A stretch of DNA of 64,000 bases from Lachnospiraceae bacterium (GCA_016283575.1 JAEEND010000013.1:39854-103853), one strand, 5' to 3'. Positions 27,673 to 37,688 are shown, counted from the stretch's first letter. Made by a program: numbers and translations. Notes: a model not told the origin generated them from the letters alone.

Positions 27673-28632
27673 ATGGCCTTAACAAACGCGCAGCACGAAG
27701 CGATCATCCACAAATACGACTTAAACAGAATGCGTAACCGGGCAGTTCTCGAGGAACGCAGAACGTACGTATACAACCATGTGGCAGGTTACAAGGCGTT
27801 AGAAGATTCCACCGTCAACATATCAATCGATATGGCCCACAAGAAATTCGAGGGTGACGATGATGCCATGAAGGATCTTCATGATATTCTGGAAGGGATT
27901 AAAGAAAAAAAGAAATCCCTTTTAAAGTCATGCGGTTTATCGGAATCTTTCTTAGATCCCGTCTATGACTGTCCAGACTGCAAGGACACAGGCTATATCG
28001 GCCAGGAAAAGTGCCATTGCTTTAAGAAGCAGATAATAGATTTGTTGTATGCTCAATCTAATATCCTTGAATATATTAATGAGAATAATTTCAGCACTCT
28101 TTCTTTTGACTACAGAGAAGGAGAATCCCTGGAATTACTTAAGACTGCGGTTTCAAAATGCCGCAATTTCGTAAATGACTTCGATAGGAAGACGGAAAAC
28201 ATCCTGCTCTACGGAACCGTCGGAACAGGTAAATCCTTCCTGTCCGGCTGTGTCGCAAAAGAACTCATAGAAGCAGGACATTCCGTTATATATTTCAGCG
28301 CCATCGATCTTTTCAATGAAATAGCGCGGGAAACCTTTGAAAACAAATCAAAAGAAGACCTTTACAATCTCTATGATTATATATATAATTGTGATTTGCT
28401 GATTATAGATGACTTAGGAACGGAAGTAACCAATTCATTTATTTCTACTCAGTTATTTGCTTGTATTAATGAGCGATTGCTTCGGAAAAAGTCCACCATT
28501 ATATCCACCAACTTAGAATTATCAGAGCTCCGTGACAGATATTCGGATCGTACTTTTTCACGAATCGTAAGTTCCTATACAGTATGTAAGTTATCGGGTC
28601 CTGACATCAGGATCATGAAAAAAACAATGTAA
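27673..28632 (+). CDS. DnaI/DnaC-type helicase loader ATPase
   Basis: 319 residues. A helical N-terminus and a zinc-binding motif (Cys100, Cys103, Cys114, Cys116 in CPDCKDTGYIGQEKCHC) precede an AAA+ domain. Walker A is GTVGTGKS (181-188), Walker B LLIIDDLG (242-249), and an arginine-finger region is near SDRTFSRI. It is expected to load the DnaB helicase (encoded here at 45195-46532) onto DNA. It is probably co-transcribed with the DnaD-like gene and prs. Confidence 0.92.
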   Translation: MALTNAQHEAIIHKYDLNRMRNRAVLEERRTYVYNHVAGYKALEDSTVNISIDMAHKKFEGDDDAMKDLHDILEGIKEKKKSLLKSCGLSESFLDPVYDCPDCKDTGYIGQEKCHCFKKQIIDLLYAQSNILEYINENNFSTLSFDYREGESLELLKTAVSKCRNFVNDFDRKTENILLYGTVGTGKSFLSGCVAKELIEAGHSVIYFSAIDLFNEIARETFENKSKEDLYNLYDYIYNCDLLIIDDLGTEVTNSFISTQLFACINERLLRKKSTIISTNLELSELRDRYSDRTFSRIVSSYTVCKLSGPDIRIMKKTM

Positions 28633-28657
28633 ATAAAGAAAGCGAGGATTCTTTTTA

Positions 28658-29845
28658 ATGGCAGCGCGTGAAGAAGACAAAAGAAATCTTGAGACCATTC
28701 CCGTAGGTTCTCTCGGTCTTATTCCTCTTGAAGGATGCAGAGAGCTTGGTGAGAAGGTTGATAAGTATCTTGTAAATTGGCGTGAAGAACGTGAAAACGA
28801 GCACAAAGACAGTTTGGCATTCAAGGGTTATATGAGACCTTCTTATATCATTGATGCCAAGGCTCCCAGATTCGGTTCCGGTGAAGCTAAGGGTCTTATC
28901 AATCAGTCAGTTCGTGGTACCGACTTATACTTAATGATTGATGTATGTAACTACTCTCTTACTTACACAATCTCAGGACAGGTTAACCACATGTCCCCTG
29001 ATGATCACTATCAGGATTTAAAGAGAATTATTGCGGCAGCCGGCGGTAAGGCAAGAAGAATCACAGTTATCATGCCTTTCCTCTATGAAAGCCGTCAGCA
29101 TAAGCGTACAGGAAGAGAATCTCTTGACTGCGCTATGGCCCTTCAAGAATTAACTTCCATGGGTGTTGACAACATCATCACCTTCGACGCACATGATCCC
29201 CGTGTACAGAACGCTATTCCTTTACACGGATTTGAAACAATTCAGCCTGCCTACCAGTTTGTAAAGGGTCTTCTTAAGAATGTTAAAGGATTAAATATAG
29301 ACGCCGACCACATGATGGTGATCAGCCCCGATGAAGGCGGTATGGGTCGTGCAATCTATCTTGCTAACGTACTTGGCCTTGATATGGGTATGTTCTATAA
29401 GAGAAGAGATTACACAAAGATCGTAAACGGACGTAACCCCATCGTTGCTCACGAATTCTTAGGCAGCAACGTAGAAGGTAAGGACGTGATCATCGTTGAC
29501 GATATGATTTCTTCCGGTGAATCAGTGCTTGAAGTTGCCGCTAACTTAAAGGCAAGAAAAGCTAACCGTATCTTTGTATGTGCTTCCTTCGGTTTATTCA
29601 CCAACGGCCTCGAAAAATTCGAACAGGCTTACAAGGAAGGTACAATTTACAGAGTACTCACCACTAACCTTATCTACCAGACACCTGAACTTCTTGCAAG
29701 TGAGTGGTACATCAACTGCGACATGAGTAAGTACATCGCATACATTATCGATACTCTTAACCATGACGCTTCCATCAGTGACTTACTTAACCCCAACGAA
29801 AGAATCCAGAAGATTCTTACAAGATACAAAAATGGGGAAATGTAA
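28658..29845 (+). CDS. prs: Ribose-phosphate pyrophosphokinase
   Basis: 395 residues. It converts ribose-5-phosphate and ATP to PRPP. The catalytic flexible-loop region (LYESRQHKRTGRESLDC), FDAHDP and the PRPP loop VIIVDDMISSGES are present. It is longer than the usual ~315-residue enzymes, with about 45 extra N-terminal residues before the core and an extended C-terminus; longer forms of this kind occur in Clostridia. The PRPP supply fits the neighbouring upp gene. It ends at a strong terminator. Confidence 0.93.
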   Translation: MAAREEDKRNLETIPVGSLGLIPLEGCRELGEKVDKYLVNWREERENEHKDSLAFKGYMRPSYIIDAKAPRFGSGEAKGLINQSVRGTDLYLMIDVCNYSLTYTISGQVNHMSPDDHYQDLKRIIAAAGGKARRITVIMPFLYESRQHKRTGRESLDCAMALQELTSMGVDNIITFDAHDPRVQNAIPLHGFETIQPAYQFVKGLLKNVKGLNIDADHMMVISPDEGGMGRAIYLANVLGLDMGMFYKRRDYTKIVNGRNPIVAHEFLGSNVEGKDVIIVDDMISSGESVLEVAANLKARKANRIFVCASFGLFTNGLEKFEQAYKEGTIYRVLTTNLIYQTPELLASEWYINCDMSKYIAYIIDTLNHDASISDLLNPNERIQKILTRYKNGEM

Positions 29846-29861
29846 GAGATGTAATGAAGTT

Positions 29862-29896
29862 AAACAGCCCTCCGCAATGCGGAGGGCTGTTTTTTC
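29862..29896 (+). terminator. Terminator after prs
   Basis: 13-bp perfect stem AACAGCCCTCCGC/GCGGAGGGCTGTT (29863-29875, 29879-29891) plus TTTTTT. Confidence 0.95.
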
Positions 29897-29948
29897 CCCT
29901 CATAGTCATAGTCAAGTCCGCCCGGTTCCCCAGCCAAATCTTTAACCA

Positions 29949-32489
29949 CTAATAATTATGTACATAACTTATAAACTGGTTGCCGTTCTTGGAGAACAGA
30001 TCTTCTGCTTCGTTGCGGCCAATTTTGTAGGTGCCTTTTTCAGGATCGTTGATTACAATACTTAGAGAGTTGTAACCGATGATTAGCTTGGCTTCATTGT
30101 CATTAAGGAGCGCCAGCACCGGATAATCTTTATTCACGTAATACAGCACAGAATCTAAACTGCAGCCGCGCAAGTCGAGGCAATCGCATTTTTCTAGATT
30201 GTCTGAGAGAATTCCCATGACACTCTTTCCGGTACTAAGTAGATAAGAGGCGTTTCGCACTTCACCTTCATAGGTCATTATGCGGTCAAGACATACCGGC
30301 AGGCTTTCTTTTTCATGCTCCAGCTCATCCGTGGACATATCCATGATCTGGTTCTTCGTAAGGCGATTTGCACGATACCACACATAGAAGCCCTTGCTGT
30401 TAAGCACGGTTCCGTAGTTGGAATCCGCTTCCGTCACGGCCTTGGCGGGGTTATTGTAAATAGCCTGAAGCTCACCCTTATAGTATACGTAGTAGTGATG
30501 CAGCGGGCTTTCGCCATCGTCAAAAGAAAGCTCCTTATTGCCTTCGTAGATTACTTCTCTGGGTGTCAAAAGCACTGCTTTCCCGGTATTTTCTTTTTTA
30601 AGAGAGATACGTCTGCATACCTGATAATCACCATTTACAAAATCATTCACGATATTCTGCATTGTCTTTTGTTCTTGGTTATCGGTGATGTAGTCATTCT
30701 CAACGGAAGTATATGTTAATGTCTCTTCATTCCTTGCCATACGTTGCATGGTGATGAGATTGTCCTTGATGCTTATGTCGAAGACATAAATTCCCGGAAC
30801 CTCGTAGTTCTTAAGAACCTTTCCGAATTTGTTCTGGATCACCATGGAGTACATAGGGAAGATAACTCTTCCGGTACTGTCCTTGGCCACATCGCTCTTC
30901 TTGGCAAGTCCGTATACAAGATCGTTTTCGATAAAAGAAAGTGGCTTTATATAATCTCCGCCGGGTGCAGAGACAGTAGTGATCTCCTTGGTATTTAAGT
31001 TCATGAGCTTGAGGTGTGTCGATGAATTCACATCACTTTCTTCCTGCCATACGATCATTGAAGAATCGCCGGAAATAGTATAGCGGTCTTCAAGGAGGTT
31101 ATCCACCACCACCGTGTAAGTGTTGGTCAGGCTGTCCACAGCATAGATCTTTTCATCGATCCTCAAGTAAAGCACCCCATCAGGGCTCATGTAGCTTAGC
31201 TCTTCCACATTCTTTTTAAGAATGTCAGGCGCGCTGTCCGAACCGATAAAGCAGATTTCTTCATTAACATTTGTAACGCCGTTGTAATCATAAAGCGCGA
31301 TTCCCACTCTACCTTCGTAGGTGCCACGGTTCATATAGCCATAGACTATGTATTTGACATTGCCCGCTTCATCAATTGTCAGGGGCTTGATCTTATAGTC
31401 TCTGTTGTAGGTTCGTAAGTCGAAATTGTCGGAATCGTAAAAAGAAAATAATACCGCCAATCTGTTGTCGCTTATATTATATGAATAAAGTGTCCCGCCC
31501 TGTGCGAACACAAAGGTGTTTCCGTCATCATTTTCAAGAATATCGATATCCTCAGCCGTAATGCCAAGAAGTATATCGCCGCTTCGCACTATTTCTCTGG
31601 GATCTGTATGGATCTCATCCATGGTACGCTCATAATCGAGAAGATAGATTTCCTCAGTCGTGTATTTGATTCGGTAATATTCTTTTACAAAATAGTCCTT
31701 CTTTTCCTGATAGAGATTGGACCTTGCCACATACTCCGCCGTGAATACCGCGGTTTCGGTGTTTAATTCTCTGATGGAGATGGCAGTGTCCGTAAGCTGC
31801 GACATGCTTAAGTTGCCGAAAGCAAGCTGCGACATGGAACTATGAATATTTACAAAAGAAAGCTTTGTATTGTCTCCAAGATAATTGGATTCCATGTAAT
31901 GTTTAAGCTCAGCGTTGGTTTCCGTGGTCCACTTCTTTTTATCAAAGTTTTCGATGAAAGCGAGCTTTTCGCCGGAGCAATAAAGGGGGGCATCCACGAT
32001 TCTGGTGTAATATGTACCAACAACCCCGTCCCCTAGGACCAGTTCGAGTTCGAGGCTGTATTCGGTGTATCGCTCGAGCAGATCCTTGAATTCTATATGT
32101 ACAAAAATGTTGTAGTCATCCTCCGTGTAGTCGGTGGCTTCCACCACTTCGATAAGTCGGCTGTCATCAACTGCTCTGACTCTTGCGGTGATGCCCGTTA
32201 TATTCTTTCCATATTTTTCCACGCGAAAAGAAACACCTCTTGAATCATCCAGGGGTGTTATGGTATCCCGCAATGTGGAAATGTCCATCTTGCTTGTGTA
32301 TCCGTACATGTTATTGATGATGGAACCACCATAATTTATGGAGACCACCGGCAATTCGGCACTGTCCATGGTGCGGGTAGTATTCACGTTGTCTCTGTTC
32401 ATTATCACTCCCGTTATATAGAGAGTCAGTAAGAAAGTGACAATGCCGACAGAAATACGTAAAACCGTCTTTTTCACGTTAATCCTCAT
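29949..32489 (-). CDS. Large membrane-anchored extracellular protein, unknown
   Basis: 846 residues: one N-terminal membrane helix (about 8-30), then some 810 residues predicted outside. The middle is rich in short strands of the FVFAQGGTLYSYNIS and KIYAVDSLTNTYTVVV kind, suggesting a beta-propeller-like fold. The last 100 residues (CLDLRGCSLDSVLYYV... LIIGYNSLSIVINDPEKG) resemble the C39-like cysteine peptidase fold, but I see no clear catalytic Cys/His pair, so this part may be non-catalytic. The start lies two bases after the methyltransferase stop, so the two are co-transcribed. No function is assigned. Confidence 0.7.
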   Translation of the reverse strand: MRINVKKTVLRISVGIVTFLLTLYITGVIMNRDNVNTTRTMDSAELPVVSINYGGSIINNMYGYTSKMDISTLRDTITPLDDSRGVSFRVEKYGKNITGITARVRAVDDSRLIEVVEATDYTEDDYNIFVHIEFKDLLERYTEYSLELELVLGDGVVGTYYTRIVDAPLYCSGEKLAFIENFDKKKWTTETNAELKHYMESNYLGDNTKLSFVNIHSSMSQLAFGNLSMSQLTDTAISIRELNTETAVFTAEYVARSNLYQEKKDYFVKEYYRIKYTTEEIYLLDYERTMDEIHTDPREIVRSGDILLGITAEDIDILENDDGNTFVFAQGGTLYSYNISDNRLAVLFSFYDSDNFDLRTYNRDYKIKPLTIDEAGNVKYIVYGYMNRGTYEGRVGIALYDYNGVTNVNEEICFIGSDSAPDILKKNVEELSYMSPDGVLYLRIDEKIYAVDSLTNTYTVVVDNLLEDRYTISGDSSMIVWQEESDVNSSTHLKLMNLNTKEITTVSAPGGDYIKPLSFIENDLVYGLAKKSDVAKDSTGRVIFPMYSMVIQNKFGKVLKNYEVPGIYVFDISIKDNLITMQRMARNEETLTYTSVENDYITDNQEQKTMQNIVNDFVNGDYQVCRRISLKKENTGKAVLLTPREVIYEGNKELSFDDGESPLHHYYVYYKGELQAIYNNPAKAVTEADSNYGTVLNSKGFYVWYRANRLTKNQIMDMSTDELEHEKESLPVCLDRIMTYEGEVRNASYLLSTGKSVMGILSDNLEKCDCLDLRGCSLDSVLYYVNKDYPVLALLNDNEAKLIIGYNSLSIVINDPEKGTYKIGRNEAEDLFSKNGNQFISYVHNY

Positions 32490-32491
32490 TT

Positions 32492-33661
32492 TTATTTCAT
32501 ATTATCTTTAAGCAGTCGCTGAAGAGTGATATCTTCTCCCACAAACTCCTTAAAGCTTTCGTTTTCTTTTAATAACCCGGGCTTGACCATACCGGACTTC
32601 TTCACTCCTCTTATAAGAAGATTTTTGGGAGTGTGGTCCATGTCTATGAATTCAAGTATGTCCGTTTCATAGCCATATTCCTTTAATGTATTGGCGCGAT
32701 AAGCATCTGTCACGATGGCTGAAAGTCTGTCCTTTAAGATACCGTACTGAGTAGCTCCCTTAAGTTCCGGAGTCTTTATCTTTTTATTTAATTCATGCTG
32801 GCAACAGGGTACCGCCATGATTATGTCCGCATCCCATTTTATTGCCTTAAACAGTGCAAAGTCTGTAGCCGTATCGCATGCGTGAAGGGAAATCACCATG
32901 TTCACGTGATCGACTCCCGTAAAGTGCTCGATGTCACCTTCGATAAATTCAAGGCCTTCGTATTTATATTTATCACGAAGTCGGTTGCATTCTTTTATCA
33001 CATCGGTCTTCAAATCAAGACCTATGACCTTAGGCTTCATGCCCTTTTTTACGGTTAAATAGTAATATAAAGCAAATGTTAAATATGATTTGCCACATCC
33101 GAAATCTATGATAACGGGATTTTTATCTTCCTTTAATCCATAGAGACTCGATTCGATAAACTCAAGATATCTGTTTATCTGGCGGAACTTATCATATTTA
33201 GCCTTAACAATCTTTCCGTCCCGAGTCTTAACACCTAAATCTATCAGGAATTCTGCGTTGTCCGATTCATCGATCAGATAATTCTTTTTCCTGTTATGAT
33301 CGGTAGATTTCTTTTCACCGGTGACGGTTTTATTGGGCACCACCGTTATGGTTCCCTTTTTATTGGAGAGAACGGTTGCGCCTGCATCCTCCGTCTCAAA
33401 AAGTCCCTGAAGGAAATCACCCGGAACAGCTTTTTCCAAAAGAACCTTTACATCATGCGAATTATGATTTTCATGAATCTCTTTGAAGGTATTGTTGGCT
33501 TTATCTCCGATAGTCTTTGTTACCTGGTAAAGGTTTTCTCCCTTTATAACGACGGGGCGGATTCTTATCTTTGATAATTCCTTACCTTTTACAGGCTTAG
33601 ATAACACGATCCGTATTAACTTTTCCGTTATGGATTTTTCAATTAATTCCTTATATGTCAT
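32492..33661 (-). CDS. SAM-dependent methyltransferase (Methyltransf_32-like)
   Basis: 389 residues. After an N-terminal domain of about 150 residues comes a Rossmann methyltransferase: motif I VIIDFGCGKSYLTFAL, an acidic residue after VIGLDLK, MVISLHACDTATD, and an AVPCCQHEL motif resembling those of the METTL25/GSTCD-type group. The substrate (RNA or protein) is not known. It is closely followed by the 846-residue extracellular protein. Confidence 0.78.
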   Translation of the reverse strand: MTYKELIEKSITEKLIRIVLSKPVKGKELSKIRIRPVVIKGENLYQVTKTIGDKANNTFKEIHENHNSHDVKVLLEKAVPGDFLQGLFETEDAGATVLSNKKGTITVVPNKTVTGEKKSTDHNRKKNYLIDESDNAEFLIDLGVKTRDGKIVKAKYDKFRQINRYLEFIESSLYGLKEDKNPVIIDFGCGKSYLTFALYYYLTVKKGMKPKVIGLDLKTDVIKECNRLRDKYKYEGLEFIEGDIEHFTGVDHVNMVISLHACDTATDFALFKAIKWDADIIMAVPCCQHELNKKIKTPELKGATQYGILKDRLSAIVTDAYRANTLKEYGYETDILEFIDMDHTPKNLLIRGVKKSGMVKPGLLKENESFKEFVGEDITLQRLLKDNMK

Positions 33662-33678
33662 CTAAGTCCTTCTTTATA

Positions 33679-34836
33679 TTAATAGAATATATGATTTCCG
33701 ATCTGTATTCCTGTAAGGCCCGGTATGGGAGTACGGAAATATACGCAATTTCCTACATTGGTAACACCGGACATAGCTGCATCGGCTGCATTGTAGCAAT
33801 CCTGATTGGCCTTGCCGATGGCAAGATAATTTGCAAGCCGTCCGCTTCCTACAGGCGAAAACTGATACTTCTGATATATTACTCCGGATACGGTGTTGGG
33901 ATAAACGGAGCTTAACACTCTGTTTATAACAACCGCGCCGACAGCTACCTTTCCTTCATAAGGTTCTCCGCCTGCCTCGCAATATATAAGAGTAGCAAGA
34001 AGATATCTGTCTCCTTCATCAAATACTACTTCCGAAATATCACGTCGTGATGAATTCTGAGCAAGCTGTGACATTCTGATTTCTTCTTCCAGCTGCTTCT
34101 TAAGCTTTGCCATATCTTCTTCCTGCTGTTTAAGCTGGGCTTCATAAGCAAGAGCGATTTTCTCCGCTTCATCGATCTGGCCTTCGTAAGCTTTGATATT
34201 ATTGGAAGTATTATTTATTACAACAAGGATCTGCTTCTTTTCTTCCTCAGTTTCATCTTTAAGAACCTGAAGCTCTTCTCTCTCAGCTATCAACTTAGCT
34301 TCCAGCTCTTCGATGGATTTGCGGGTCGCTACAAATTCTTCGAACTTTGCTCTGTCATAGGAAGCTAAATTATCCACGTAATTATTTAAGGTTATAAAGT
34401 CGGAAAAGCTGTGGGCAGAAAACATTATCTCCAGATACAATGTGGAGCTGTCTTCGTACATAAACTGGATGCGCTTCTTCATGGACTCGTACTGATTTTC
34501 TTCCGTTTCCTTTGCTTCTTTAAGCGCTTCTTCCGTTTCCTCTATATCCTGTTCTTTTGCAGCAATCTCTTCTTCAAGCTCCGTTATCCTGTCGGTTATA
34601 TCCTGAAGATTACTGTTTAAGCCTTTCAGTTCTTTTTGCAGTGCTTTCTGCTCTCCCGTAAGGGTGCTTACAACTCCCTTGGCATCACCAAGATTTTTCT
34701 CAGTCTCATTCTTTTCTTTTTCAAGCTGATTAATCTTGTCTTTGGTTGCCTGAGAAGCGTTCGCGATATTGGGAGTGGCAGTTGACAAAACCGCTATTGC
34801 CAAAAGAACCGCGCAAATCCTTTTGAATCTCTTCAT
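33679..34836 (-). CDS. Secreted coiled-coil (PcsB-like) protein with SleB/CwlJ-type hydrolase domain
   Basis: 385 residues from the ATG at 34834-34836, one base after the dCMP deaminase stop. A signal peptide (about 1-28, ending ANAS) is followed by a long coiled coil (about 30-260) resembling PcsB/RipA-type regulators of cell-wall hydrolases, including MYEDSSTLYLEIMFSA. The C-terminal hydrolase_2 domain contains LIYCEAGGEPYEGKVAVGAVVINRV, whose Glu is the likely catalytic residue. Probably a peptidoglycan lytic enzyme used in division or spore function, autoinhibited by the coiled coil (inference from architecture). Confidence 0.85.
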   Translation of the reverse strand: MKRFKRICAVLLAIAVLSTATPNIANASQATKDKINQLEKEKNETEKNLGDAKGVVSTLTGEQKALQKELKGLNSNLQDITDRITELEEEIAAKEQDIEETEEALKEAKETEENQYESMKKRIQFMYEDSSTLYLEIMFSAHSFSDFITLNNYVDNLASYDRAKFEEFVATRKSIEELEAKLIAEREELQVLKDETEEEKKQILVVINNTSNNIKAYEGQIDEAEKIALAYEAQLKQQEEDMAKLKKQLEEEIRMSQLAQNSSRRDISEVVFDEGDRYLLATLIYCEAGGEPYEGKVAVGAVVINRVLSSVYPNTVSGVIYQKYQFSPVGSGRLANYLAIGKANQDCYNAADAAMSGVTNVGNCVYFRTPIPGLTGIQIGNHIFY

Positions 34837-34837
34837 C

Positions 34838-35317
34838 TTAAAGCTCCAGGTCAATCTTTCTTCCGGTTCTTTGGTACTGGCAGTACTCAACTCCTGCCGC
34901 ATCGAACATCTTCTTTGATGCAATGGTAGAAGGTGTGTCTGCATATTTATCGCTATCGTAAATTACGGTTTTGATGCCTGACTGAATAATAGCCTTGGCA
35001 CATTCGTTACAGGGGAAGAGAGATACGTAGATCTTCGCACCCTCCAATGAACCGCCGCCATAATTTAAGATCGCATTTAATTCTGCGTGTGTCACAAAGG
35101 GGTATTTGGTATTAAGAGTATCACCCTCTCTGTCCCAGGGGAATTCATCATCGGAACATCCGATGGGAAATCCGTTGTAACCCATGGAAAGAATCTTGTT
35201 TTTCCCGCTTACAATACATGCACCCACCTGGGTGTTGGGATCCTTGGATCTTGTACCTGAAAGCATTGAAATACCCATAAAATACTCGTCCCAGGAAATA
35301 TAGTCTTGTCGCTTCAT
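34838..35317 (-). CDS. dCMP deaminase (ComEB-like)
   Basis: 159 residues from the ATG at 35315-35317 (GGAGGAGGAG upstream); a longer frame from 35404 runs through a terminator. Zinc-site motifs THAELNAIL and SLFPCNECAKAI are those of the cytidine/deoxycytidylate deaminase family, and DPNTQVGACIV is the typical N-terminal substrate region. It makes dUMP from dCMP for thymidylate synthesis. Confidence 0.92.
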   Translation of the reverse strand: MKRQDYISWDEYFMGISMLSGTRSKDPNTQVGACIVSGKNKILSMGYNGFPIGCSDDEFPWDREGDTLNTKYPFVTHAELNAILNYGGGSLEGAKIYVSLFPCNECAKAIIQSGIKTVIYDSDKYADTPSTIASKKMFDAAGVEYCQYQRTGRKIDLEL

Positions 35318-35372
35318 AAAAATACTCCTCCTCCAAACCATTGTATATATGTAAAAACTATAAGCCCATATG

Positions 35373-35409
35373 CAAAAAAGGCCGTGACGAAGTGTCCCTC
35401 GCACAGCCT
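35373..35409 (-). terminator. Terminator after upp
   Basis: Imperfect stem (35379-35389 with 35400-35409, one bulge and G-U pairs) followed by TTTTTT on the minus strand. Confidence 0.65.
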
Positions 35410-35418
35410 ATGTTTACA

Positions 35419-36048
35419 TTATTTTGTACCGAAAATTCTATCTCCTGCATCACCAAGGCCGGGAACTATGTAAGCATGTTCATTGAGGTGATCGTCAAGG
35501 GCGCCAACATACATATCTACATCGGGATGTGCGTCCTGCATACGCTTAACACCTTCGGGAGCTGCGATAATGCACATGAAGTGAATTTTCTTACAGCCTT
35601 TATCCTTAAGCATCTGAATTGCTGCTACGGAAGAACCGCCGGTTGCAAGCATGGGATCTACTACAAATACTTCTCTTTCTGCACAGTCAGCAGGAAGCTT
35701 GCAATAATATTCAACGGGCTCGTGAGTTTCGGGATCACGATAAAGACCGATGTGGCCAACCTTAGCTGCGGGAATTAATTCAAGCATACCGTCAACCATG
35801 CCAAGACCTGCTCTTAAGATAGGCACGATGGCAAGCTTCTTACCTTTAAGTTCCTTCACTACAGTCTTGCAGATAGGTGTTTCTATTTCAACATCGGAAA
35901 GTTCAAGGTCTCTTGTCGCTTCATAGCAGATAAGCTGAGCGATCTCTGAAATGGTCTGTCTGAAATCCTTTGTGCCTGTGTCCTTTCTTCTGATATAGCC
36001 GATTTTGTGCTGAATCAACGGATGATCCATAACTACTACTTTGCTCAT
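35419..36048 (-). CDS. upp: Uracil phosphoribosyltransferase
   Basis: 209 residues. It salvages uracil with PRPP to UMP. PRPP-binding sequence [16 protein letters not shown] and the uracil-binding C-terminus [17 protein letters not shown] are present. It lies 21 bases downstream of rpiB. Confidence 0.97.
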   Translation of the reverse strand: MSKVVVMDHPLIQHKIGYIRRKDTGTKDFRQTISEIAQLICYEATRDLELSDVEIETPICKTVVKELKGKKLAIVPILRAGLGMVDGMLELIPAAKVGHIGLYRDPETHEPVEYYCKLPADCAEREVFVVDPMLATGGSSVAAIQMLKDKGCKKIHFMCIIAAPEGVKRMQDAHPDVDMYVGALDDHLNEHAYIVPGLGDAGDRIFGTK

Positions 36049-36069
36049 AATCTTCTCCTTCTCTAATAA

Positions 36070-36501
36070 TTAAACTTCTTCGATCTGTTTGACACGTCTT
36101 AAGTGTCTTTCTTCATTGGAAAACGGAGTATCTAAGAAGGTATCCGTAATCTTTATGGCAAGATTCAAGCCAACGATACCTGCCCCCATAGCTAACATAT
36201 TGGCGTCGTTGTGTAATCTGGTCATTTCTGCTGTAAGCGAGTCGGAGCATAACGCGCAACGCACACCCTTTACCTTATTGGCTGAAATTGAAATACCAAT
36301 TCCTGTTGTGCAGATCACGATGCCCTTTTCACATTCTCCGCTTGCCACTGCCTTAGCTGCCGCATGGGCAAAAGCAGGGTAATCGCAGGAGCTTTTATTA
36401 AAGCATCCAAAATCTTTATATTCGATTCCTCTTTCGTCAAGGTGCTTCATAATGGCGACTTTTAAGTCGTATCCGCCATGATCACTTCCTAAAGCTATCA
36501 T
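36070..36501 (-). CDS. rpiB: Ribose-5-phosphate isomerase B
   Basis: 143 residues from the ATG at 36499-36501 with a GAAAGAGG site. Typical RpiB start MIALGSDHGGYDLK, active-site region GIVICTTGIGISISANKVKG and RLHNDANML. It interconverts ribose-5-P and ribulose-5-P. Its start lies just inside the end of the Sua5 gene region, so the genes form one operon. Confidence 0.95.
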   Translation of the reverse strand: MIALGSDHGGYDLKVAIMKHLDERGIEYKDFGCFNKSSCDYPAFAHAAAKAVASGECEKGIVICTTGIGISISANKVKGVRCALCSDSLTAEMTRLHNDANMLAMGAGIVGLNLAIKITDTFLDTPFSNEERHLRRVKQIEEV

Positions 36502-36523
36502 CCTAATACCTCTTTCTAAATCA

Positions 36524-37576
36524 CTAAACATTAATAATCTGGTGGCCTGCCGCCTTCAGTAATCTGTTCATTACCGCAACACCCACACCTGCACCATTAA
36601 ACGACTCTGAAAGCATAATGTCAACTTTTTCGTCATCAAATTCTCTTAAAATTTTAAAAAGATTATGGGCCGTTTCTTTTTCATCGCCCTTGGAACCCGC
36701 AATTTTAACGGTTTTTGCAAGGTACTTGCCTGCCGTCTCTCTTGTTGCGATGACTCCTACTTTTTTGCCTTCTTCTTCGTATTTGGAAGTAAGTTCATTG
36801 ATCTTACGGATCACTTTGTCGCCCTCACCTTCCACGATGGAAAGTTCGCCTTTGGGTGCATAGTGACGATATTTCATGCCGGGAGCTTTCGGAGCTGTTT
36901 TACAGTCTGCATCTATTATGGCTCTGTCAAAAGAAACTTCTTTTTTAAGAGCCTCTTCCAGCATCTCTTTCGAAATATAGCCCGGGCGAAGAATAACGGG
37001 AGCTCCTTCAGTAAAATCCACGATCGTGGATTCAAGTCCCACTTCACTTTCACCGCCGTCAATGATCATGTCGATCCGGCCTGTCATGTCCTGTATTACA
37101 TGCGCTGCACTTGTGGTGCTGGGACGACCTGAAAGATTGGCGCTTGGTGCTGCCACAAATCCGCCTGCTGCTTCTATCAGCGCTGCCGCAATCTTATGGG
37201 AAGGCATTCTTACTGCCACGGTTTCGAGCCCTCCGGTGGTCTCCTTCGGAACCTTGTCGGTCTTTCTGAAAATCATGGTAAGAGGTCCGGGCCAGTAAAG
37301 ATCTGCAAGTCTTATCGCATCTTCCGGAATCTCCGCTGCAATTTCTTTTAACGCATCCATATTGCAGATGTGGACGATCAACGGATTATCACTGGGACGA
37401 CCCTTTGCCGCATATATCTTTCTTGAAGATTCAGGATTGAGTGCATCTCCTCCGAGTCCGTAAACCGTCTCAGTAGGGAAAGCTACCAATCCGCCTCTTT
37501 TCAAAATTTCCCCTGCCTCTTTTAGGGCAAGGGAATCTATATTATTTTCATCTATTTTTAAAATCTTTGTTTCCAT
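36524..37576 (-). CDS. tsaC: Threonylcarbamoyl-AMP synthase (Sua5/YwlC type)
   Basis: 350 residues, the two-domain Sua5 form rather than the short TsaC. The YrdC domain contains KRGGLVAFPTETVYGLGGDA, KGRPSDNPLIVHI and SANLSG; the C-terminal Sua5 domain follows residue about 220. It makes the activated threonylcarbamoyl for t6A37 modification of ANN-decoding tRNAs. The short 37577-37688 gap upstream holds no gene. Confidence 0.94.
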   Translation of the reverse strand: METKILKIDENNIDSLALKEAGEILKRGGLVAFPTETVYGLGGDALNPESSRKIYAAKGRPSDNPLIVHICNMDALKEIAAEIPEDAIRLADLYWPGPLTMIFRKTDKVPKETTGGLETVAVRMPSHKIAAALIEAAGGFVAAPSANLSGRPSTTSAAHVIQDMTGRIDMIIDGGESEVGLESTIVDFTEGAPVILRPGYISKEMLEEALKKEVSFDRAIIDADCKTAPKAPGMKYRHYAPKGELSIVEGEGDKVIRKINELTSKYEEEGKKVGVIATRETAGKYLAKTVKIAGSKGDEKETAHNLFKILREFDDEKVDIMLSESFNGAGVGVAVMNRLLKAAGHQIINV

Positions 37577-37688
37577 ATTAAATAATCAACCGGTTCGTTA
37601 TGTCATGAATGATTCCCCTCATGAACCGCCAAACACTTCCCGTTAATTATAACATTTACCTTGTTTTTTGTACACCTGGGAAGAACAC

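Noticed and set aside
35318..35404. Longer N-terminus for dCMP deaminase
   Set aside because: The extension would begin inside the upp terminator, and a GGAGGAGGAG site marks the ATG at 35315-35317.
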